18,413 nt of DNA. Source: Baffinella frigidus. Taxonomy: Eukaryota; Cryptophyceae; Cryptomonadales; Baffinellaceae. Within the stretch, counting starts at the first letter, position 1; each line of letters begins with the position of its first letter. Where the stretch lies: the NCBI GenBank assembly GCA_026770585.1, contig MU647176.1, positions 68,800 to 87,212 on the forward strand. Direction: 5' to 3'. A program made the translations under genes and the position numbers. The notes beneath the pieces were generated by a model. It searched no databases. It saw nothing but the letters and a program-made list of their open reading frames with translations, and was not told where the DNA came from. This document shows, piece after piece, positions 7,444-15,000 of this stretch.

Positions 7444-7761
7444 CTACAGGGGTACCTCGCTCAGAAGGACCCGCCCCGCCCCCTAGGACCACCATAGAGC
7501 AACGTAACCCTCCAACATGACGTCGACAACCCACCCCCTTCCCGCGAGGGCCTGGTGCTCCCTCCGGTTTGAAGTTTATTGGATACCCATAAACCCACGA
7601 AATCCTGGGTATTACAGAGCGAAATCCAGCCGAGCGCGACCGCGCAAGCCCCAAGGTGCGGGGGAAGTACGGTTTCAGATGAGCACCATAGGGTCTTAGG
7701 CAAAGGCATACTGTAGAGTCCTAGGGGGGGCGGGTTTCTCATGAACGAGGTACCCCTGCAG
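7444..7761. mobile_element. Family A element split by a 186-base insertion
   Basis: The outer arms (CTACAGGGGTACCTCGCTC and its complement) are those of family A. The interior word CACCATAG is duplicated at 7490-7497 and 7684-7691, enclosing foreign sequence 7498-7683. The intact relative at 7232 has this word once, so the enclosed piece looks like an insertion with an 8-base target duplication. The insert has no obvious terminal inverted repeats or usable ORF. Confidence 0.7.
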
Positions 7762-7789
7762 GTCAGCCGGGATTAAAACGGCGGGGGGT

Positions 7790-8115
7790 GGACCAAATCG
7801 ACGATTGTTTGGAGCCATTTCCTCGAACAGGGGAACGTCGACGCGGACGAGAAACACGTGGCTACCCAAGCACCCTTTTTAAATGTCGATTGTAGAGCCG
7901 AAGCACCCTTTTAAAATGTCAATTGTAGGGAGCACCCTTTTTAAATGTCGATTGTAGGGGCAAGTCCGGTTTCAGAGGAGTTCGACGATCATATGCACGA
8001 CGCCCGCCTGTCATCACCGGCCACCAGCCCTCAAAGGCGGACCAAACCCAGGCTGGAGCATGCGCCAATTCCTAGGGTGGCACCTTCGAAAACGAAACAA
8101 TCGTCGATTTGGTTC
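7790..8115. mobile_element. Inverted-repeat element of about 325 bases with internal triplet repeat
   Basis: The ends GGACCAAATCGACGATTG (+TTT) and the complement of CAATCGTCGATTTGGTTC match in 20 of 21 bases. Inside are three direct copies of GCACCCTTTTTAAATGTCGA followed by TTGTAG at about 7870, 7902 and 7930. There is no coding capacity. Confidence 0.7.
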
Positions 8116-8122
8116 ACCTAGG

Positions 8123-8174
8123 GGGGCTCCTACGACTTTATAATTCAATAAAATTTACAAGTCGTAGGAGCCCC
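8123..8174. repeat. Perfect 16-base-arm hairpin
   Basis: GGGGCTCCTACGACTT and its complement enclose a 20-base A/T-rich loop that contains AATAAAA. It sits immediately after the element ending at 8115 and could be the stem of another small element or a fold in RNA. No host gene is adjacent. Confidence 0.75.
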
Positions 8175-8870
8175 ACCTCCCGAGCCCTCTGAAGGGCTGG
8201 TGGTCGTTCGCATACGTTTCTTTAGGTCTTTGAGGTTCTTCGAGCTCCCAACATAGGCGGACAGCAAGGCCTTCCTTTCTACGCGAAACCTGAAGGAGGT
8301 GGAGTTAGAATCCAATCGGAGAATGCTCATATGAGCGGCCGACACGGGATACAGTAAGTGGCACAATGCGTAGCATGTGCGGCGCTGACGCTGGTTGTTT
8401 GGCAATGAATTATCACTATCTTTACGCGAAACCACTGGATGGCAACCGACAAGAATAAGGGACCCATATGGGTCCCCTTCCAAAAGTCATAATACCGGAA
8501 AAACAAATCGATTATTCTCCAAAGTGGACAATTTGTGGGGGAAAATTGTGAACTGACCACAATTCCCAAATTCTGGACAGTCGCTCCGCGTAGTTAAGTC
8601 CTAAAGGTCCTTTAGCTTCTTCGAGCTCCCAACATAGGCGGACACCGGAACTGGTTTTTAGGTCCTTTAGGTTTTAATTTCTCCCAACTTATGCCAACGA
8701 CACGCCTTTCCGTAGAAAGGCCTGCAGAGAAAGCATTTTTGCTTTCGGATCACGTTTAGCTCTCCAGTGCAGAGGCTCGTGAAGAGGGGATACAGGGTGG
8801 TTCTCTTGGGGTGCTTGAGGCCTCCAAATAGGAGCGCGCTCGCACACACACCGAACCCAAGTCAGCCTTT

Positions 8871-9079
8871 AGAGCGGGTCTCTCATTAGTTGACACGATT
8901 CGGACCTCGAAAACAAAATAAATGGTGAACAAAATGAGTCAACTTGTGTAGTAAATTTCATTGCGAGAAAAAAAGATTTCTCATTTCAATGAAATTTACT
9001 ACACAAGTTGACTCATTTGGTTCACCATTTATTTTGTTTTCGAGGTCCGAATCGTGTCAACTAATGAGAGACCCGCTCT
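8871..9079. mobile_element. Near-perfect 209-base palindromic element
   Basis: Two 93-base arms (8871-8963 and 8987-9079) are reverse complements with a single mismatch, enclosing a 23-base loop that itself contains a small GAGAAA/TTTCTC hairpin. The arms begin AGAGCGGGTCTCTCATTAG and include GTAGTAAATTTCATTG next to the loop. TA flanks both GAGC ends, consistent with a TA target site. It interrupts an array copy. No ORF. Confidence 0.85.
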
Positions 9080-9839
9080 ACGTAAAAAAAATGCCTTTAG
9101 AAGTTTGTCGACTTTTGGTCGAGATGGCCAGAGGCCCCCAAGAAATTGACTTTTGAAATCCATGGACCCACACCAAAGCACACCCCTTTAGGTCCTTTAG
9201 GTTTTAAATGCCCTCAACATAGCCCAACGACACGCCTTTCCGACCTTTAGGTCCTGTAGGTTTTAATTCCTCCCAACATAGCCCAACGACACGCCGTTCC
9301 GTAGAAGGGATCTGCAGGGAAAGTATGTTTGCTTTCGGATCGCGTTTCGCTCTCCAGTGCAGAGGCTCCTTTAGGTCCTTTAGGTTTTAATTTCTCCCAC
9401 CATGGCCCAACGACACGCCCTACCGTAGAAAGGACTGCAGAGAAAGCATTTTTGCTTTCGGATCGCGTTCAGCTCTCCAGTGCAGAGGCTCGTGTAGAAG
9501 GGATAGAGGGTGACTCTGTTGGGGTGTTTGGAGGTATACCAATTGGTGACCATGCCCTTTAGGTCCGTAAGGTTTTAAATGCTCCCAACATAGCCCAACG
9601 ACACGCCGTTCCGTAAAAAGGATCTGCAGAGAAAGCATTTTGGCTTTCGGATCGCGTTTAGCTCTCCAGTGCAGAGGCTCGTGAAGAGGGGATACAGGGC
9701 GGCTCTGTTGGGGTGGGTAAAGGTATGCGACACCGCCCCCATGCTCACTTACACGCACCGAACCTGTACCAAGTCAGCCTCTTTTGAGGCTCATGGTATC
9801 CCATGGTTGAAGTTTAAGAGCTTCAATCACGAATACCCC

Positions 9840-10262
9840 ACAAGGTGAATCAGTTCGACACCAAAGATAAAAGGAGAACAATGTGGTTGTGTGATCGAAT
9901 TGCTTTATATCAATTCTGTAAAGCAACTCGATCCCTAGAAGTCAGCAAGGTGAAAAATGGTTTCTTCCCGAATTGGGAGATGTTCTACAGCTGCCAACTG
10001 GGGAAGAAACCATTTCTTCCCGACTGACTTTACAAGTGTTTGTATCTGGCTTTTTGCGCCGCAGGCTGCCCGATTTCGGGCGACATCTCGTACAATTGCC
10101 CGAGAAACGTAAAACCTGTTCGGCCGCGGTAAAATCACTTGTAAAGTCAATCGGGGAAGAAGGGAGAGAGAAAGGTGGGTGTGTAGGGGTTTTCCCCAGG
10201 CTGTACAAAATAGCTGTGCAAAGACACATGGGGAGCGACTCGTCTCCGTTAGGGTCTACCTG
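9840..10262. other. Non-array island with two inverted repeats
   Basis: This unique sequence lies between array copies. AAATGGTTTCTTCCC (9955-9969) pairs with 10001-10015. TTCTTCCCGACTGACTTTAC followed by AAGTG (10014-10038) pairs with 10136-10161 with minor differences. The second pair encloses GCCCGATTTCGGGC. It may be one or two further small inverted-repeat elements inserted into the array. No supported gene. Confidence 0.55.
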
Positions 10263-11300
10263 GGTCCTTTAGGTCCTTTAGGTTTTAATTTCGCCCAACA
10301 TATGCCAACGATACGCCCTTCCTTCAACATATGCCAACGATACGCCCTTCCGAACATATGCCAACGATACGCCCTTCCGTAAAAAGGACTGCAGAGAAAG
10401 CATTTCCCTTTAGGTCCACCGCGTTATTTCCGTCCTTTAGGTTTTAAATGCTCCCAACATATGCCTTTAGGTCCTTTAGGTTTTAAATGCTCCCAACATA
10501 TGCCAACGACACGCCGTTCCGTAGAAGGGATCTGCAGAGAAAGCATTTTGCTTTCGGATCGCGTTTAGCTCTCCAGTGCAGAGGCTCGTGAAGAGGGGAT
10601 ACAGGGTGGCTCTGTTGGGGTGGGTGAAGGTATGCGACATCGCTCCCATGCTCACTTACACGCGCCGAACCCAATTCAGCCTCCTTTGAGGCTCATGGTA
10701 TCCCATGGTTGAAGTTTAGGTCCTTTAGGTCCTTTAGGTTTTAAATGCTCCCAACATAGCCCAACGACACGCCCTTCCGTAGAAAGGACTGCAAAGAAAG
10801 CATGTTTGCTTTCGGATCGCGTTTAGCTCTCCAGTGCAGAGGCTTGTGAAAGAAACGACACGCCCTTCCTTTTTTAGGTCCTTTAGGTTTTAATTTCGCC
10901 CAACATAGCCCAACGACACGCCCTTCCGTAGGAAGGACTGCAGAAAAAGCATTTTTGCTTTCGGATCGCCCTTTAGGTTCTTTAGGTTTTAATTTCTCCC
11001 AACGTATGCCAACGACACGCCCTTCCGTAGAAAGGACTGCAAAGAAAGCATGTTTGCTTTCGGATCGCGTTTCGCTCTCCAGTCCTTTAGGCCGTGCAGA
11101 TCGCCCTTTAGGTCCTTTAGGTTTTAATTTCGCCCAACATAGCCCAACGACACGCCCTTCCGTAGAAAGGACTGCAGAGAAAGCATTTTTGCTTTCGGAT
11201 CGCGTTTAGCTTTCCAGTGCAGAGGCTCGTGAAGAGGGGATACGTGGGTGGTTCTATTGGGGTGGGTGAAGGTATGCGTGAAGAGGGGATAAAGGGTCGC

Positions 11301-12025
11301 GTTTTTATGGAGCTTATGGAGCTTTAATGAACGTTGTACAGCAGCACACACGTTTCTGTGTCCGGTGGACGGAAACGCGGTGGTGAGCACAGCCGCGGGA
11401 GCCGAAGAGCTAGTCGAGATTCCCTACAGACGCAGACCGCCCGTTCGGGAACCATGGCGCACCCCCTTCATCTTTCGAAGTCGTCGTCGTCATGATCACA
11501 ACCACCAGCCCTCACAGCGAGACCAAATGCCTGATTTCGAGACGTGTGACCCAGGCACATTTAGGGCTTTAAAACATTGTATCCCGGGGTGTCACGTCCA
11601 AAATATGTAAAAAAATAGTTTACTACACGCGACTGGGATCACATGACCGGTCACGTCCTCCGCGTCGCGTGTAGTAAACTCGAGAAAAGAGTGGTGCGAA
11701 ACACAAATAGTCGTTTGGTCCTGGTCACGGATCGGGACACGGGTCCGACACCTGATCACGTCCGGGCCCTGGTACAGGACTTTTAAATTAAAACGTTTTT
11801 GTCATCCAGGCGTATACGCCTGGATGGCAAGGTGAATCCGAGATCTCAGAATCGAGGAATTGGTCTTGCCGTGAGTCCTTTAGGGCGAGTGGAAGGAACA
11901 GAACAAGACAGGTTCCTCCTTTGCGGGGAACTTCGATCAATTTTCAAATTTTGTGTAAGACGAGCTCGCGCTGAGTCACCGCAGTTGGGGTCGGGGGGCT
12001 GGAGAGGCGGCTTCTTACTCTCGCC
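11301..12025. other. Upstream region of gene 2 with two strong inverted repeats
   Basis: Positions 11617-11633 and 11664-11680 form a perfect 17-base inverted repeat (AGTTTACTACACGCGAC). Positions 11803-11826 are a perfect 24-base palindrome centred on CGTA|TACG. A 246-base open frame at 11365-11610 has no homologue I recognise and contains words shared with the repeats at 8020 (CCACCAGCCCTCA), so I do not call it a gene. No TATA box or other promoter element is clear before the gene 2 start. Confidence 0.5.
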
Positions 12026-15000
12026 ATGGCGCGGACCGGGATGTCCGGGCGTGTCCGGGTCGGGGAGCATACGCTCCTACTCGCGCTCATGTTGGTAGTT
12101 GGGGCAGGCGTCGCGGCTGGGATGAACACCCCGTTTGAGACCATCCCACTGCCCAGGCACCGCCCTGCCTTTCCTTTCTTCAAGCCGGTTTGCGTGTTTC
12201 GCGGATGGCGAACCTGGCCGGGGAGCATTTAGCGGCCCTGCGGTTCTGGTCCAGGGCTACCATCAGAACAGACACTGCTTTTTCGGGCAAGAAGCGGCGA
12301 AGGGGCGGCGACTCGCGAGAAAGAGAGAACAAATTCTTGCGGCCATGCTCAGGCGGGGGGTGCGAACCCCTTGCATCGCTGCCGCCTCGCGCGTGCTCCA
12401 CAGCGAGGATGCAGAGTTTATCTCTCTTGATGTTCTGCTGCCAGAGAACGCAACTCGGCTGGCCGTGAGGGTTCGCCACGCTGCTCTGACGACCGGCACC
12501 CCCCCTGACGCCAAACGCGCACGCGCAGGAGTGTGACGCAGATGGAGGGGCGGCTCGGCGTGAGCGACAACGAAATGCCAGACCACACACACACGGTCTC
12601 CAAGGGCCGGCTCGCGCTATCCGGCTACGACCAGTCGATCCTGGCAGGCGGGCCCCCTCCGTCAGGGGACGGCCCGCGGCCCGCGGGCATGGCGCCGGCT
12701 GCCGCGGCGCCGCAGTACGCTCCAAGCCCCCAGTACGCGCAGCCGGCGTACGCCCCGCCGCAGGCGTATGCTCCTGCTCCGCAGGTGAGTCCAGGCGGCC
12801 TCCTTTCGCCGCCTATTTCCCCCACTCTCTGCTGCATCTAGAGATGGGCATCTGTTGAATTACTAGCTCTGTCTCAGTCAGAGAGGGAGGGAGTTGCTTT
12901 ATTGAAGAGCTACACGTATCAGTCTATTTGGGTCCACCAATGCGGTGGGCCCGTGCTCTTTCCCGCTCCAACGTTGACGAATTTGTACCGCAAACCCAGC
13001 GTGTCAACTTGAGAATCGTCGGTCAACCGCAGGAAAGAGCCCGGGCTCACCAAATTGGTGACACCGAATAGACTGCGACAGAGCTTGGAACGCGCTCTGC
13101 TGAACGCGCCCTCGCACGACCTGATCCGGGGACAGGTTTAACGTAAAAGAAAATGGATCCCTGTTTGTTCATACGAGTTGGGCCAAGGTTAATTAGGGCC
13201 ACAAGTAAATTTAATTAGGACCAGAACCCGGTGTGATAGGCCATTTTCTTGTAAATTAAACATGTTCCCGGATGGGTCTTGCAGGGCTACGCGCCAGCGC
13301 CGCAGGCTGGGTACACGGGGTACGCTCAACCAGCGTACGCTCAACCAGCGTACGCCCAACCTGCGTACGCGCCCCAACAGGTCGCTCCCTGAACTCTCAA
13401 CCCAAACCCCCACACCCAAACCCCTAATCCCGACACCCAAAACCCAAAACCCAAACCCCCAAAATCCCACCCCTCTTTCGCGTCCGGCTCTGCGCGTCTG
13501 AAATAAAGAGCGTCCGTTCTAAGCCCGAAACCCGAAACCCTCAACCCTGACCCCTAAACCCTAAACCCTAGACCTTGAAACCTAAACCCGAAACCCCAAA
13601 CTCTGAACCCTGAACCGTAAACCCTGAACCTCAAACCCTAAACCCTAAACCCCGAAACACTGAACCCTCAACCCTGACCCCTAAACCCTAAACCCTAAAC
13701 CTTGAAACCTAACCCCGAAACCCTGAACCCTGAACCGTAAATCCTGAACCCTGAACCCTAAACCCTAAACCCCGAAACCCTGAACCCTAAACCCTAAACC
13801 CTAGACCCTGTACCCTAAACCCCAAACCCTTGCTCGAGATTCGACTGCCAAGTCCTAGCGCTGCCTCAGCTCCCACGCCAGGGCGCTCAAAACATCCACT
13901 TTTGACATCTTTCAAGGGAAATGCCTTGAATTCTTAAGTCAACCGCGACAGATCTGTCGCGGATAAGGCGTCAATTTCCCTCGATAATTCTGGCGTGGTT
14001 GGTTGGCAGACTTTTCGCAAGTTGGCATCCTTGGCCCGCGGTACGAATCCTTCAACTTTGGACCGAAAAAGGTCCTGGGCTCAGCAAACTGGAGGGATCG
14101 AATAGACTGAGTCGGAGCCTGGGGCGCAGGGCTACACACCCGAAACCCGAAACCCGAAACCCGAAACACGAAGCCCGAATCCCAAAACCCGAATCCCGAA
14201 TCCCGAATCCTGAATCCCGAAACCCGAAACCCGAAACCCGACCCCCCAGGGCTACGCGCAGCAAGCCGCGCCGGAGTACGAGCAGGCGCCGCAGCAGGGG
14301 GAGTATCAGGGGTATGCTCCGGGGGCGCAGCCAGCGCAACAGGTTGCGAGTCCCCTAGGTTTTTTTTTTCGCGGGGTTGTTTCTCAGGATTGCCTGTTGA
14401 TGGGGGGAGATTTTTTCCAACACTCTAGCTGTGTGTCATTCTTTGTAGGCTCGCCAGTTTGGGGAGCCCAGGCTCTTTCTCGCCCAAACGTTGATGGATT
14501 TGGACCGCACACCCAGAACGTCGAGTTGAGAATAGTTTGTCAATCCAACTGCGGCAGTGCTAGATAAACGGTGCTTTACCCTCCATACACGCTGCTTTCT
14601 GAGAGTGGACCACCAGCGAGATCCACTGAGTTAATCTCCATATAAGTATTAATTAATTGTTTTTGGGCAACGAAAATTACTACACAATTAGCTCATATAA
14701 GTAATAGTAGAGCATTCGTGTAGTAAATTTCGTTGCGCCAAAAGCAATTAATTAATACGTTTGTGGAGATGAGAGTGGTCATAAGTAGCCAGGTCTTACC
14801 CAACTAGGAATTTCACTTCACATATATCCCTTAAGTGGCCAGTAGGCTCATACGCCCTACTGTAGGGCCCTAGGACCTGCCTAGGACCTCTTGGCCGTCA
14901 AATTTGACTGCCTGGCCACTGAAGGGATATACATCTCCACCTCATCAATCCATAACCGGCGCGCTTCCCTCACCATCAAATTTCAATCACCAGGCCACCC

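Larger units (their letters stand above)
8221..11300 (-). repeat. Array of about 14 copies of one module with a fixed end and variable truncation
   Basis: On the + strand each copy starts with CCTTTAGGTCCTTTAGGTTT, then CCCAACATAGCCCAACGACA, GTAGAAAGGACTGCAG, TTTGCTTTCGGATCGCG and TCCAGTGCAGAGGCTCG. Copies start near 8221, 8597 (both diverged), 8656, 9185, 9244, 9368, 9556, 10265, 10406, 10464, 10716, 10870, 10969, 11082 and 11103. Each ends at a different point of the module exactly where the next begins; the longest (9556 and 10464) reach about 250-280 bases. In minus-strand reading this is a constant 3' end with a 9-base tail repeat (CCTAAAGGA) and variable 5' truncation, as seen in LINE/SINE-type insertions. 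Copy 10265 has an internal 28-base triplication. Tandem duplication with deletions is the alternative. Minus-strand ORFs across copies share SPLHEPLHWRAKRDPKAK but are short and broken. Confidence 0.75.

Noticed and set aside
9420-9758. Minus-strand frames across array copies (also 10483-10674 and 11124-11390) sharing SPLHEPLHWRAKRDPKAK
   Set aside because: The shared peptide follows from repeat identity. Frames are short, start and stop at copy joints, and lack a recognisable domain.
8656-10720. Possible tRNA-derived SINE with pol III boxes in the array module
   Set aside because: GGGTTCGG near the variable end weakly recalls a B box, but no A box at a proper distance and no tRNA fold were seen.
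8585-11300. Possible CRISPR or regular satellite array
   Set aside because: Copies vary from about 20 to 280 bases, have no constant spacer length and no associated genes; the host is clearly eukaryotic.
11365-11610. 82-codon open frame upstream of gene 2
   Set aside because: It shares words with nearby repeats, has no neighbours in phase and no recognisable domain.
12180-12725. 181-codon open frame on the - strand
   Set aside because: It is the antisense of gene 2 exons 2 and 3 in GC-rich sequence, where minus-strand stops are rare.
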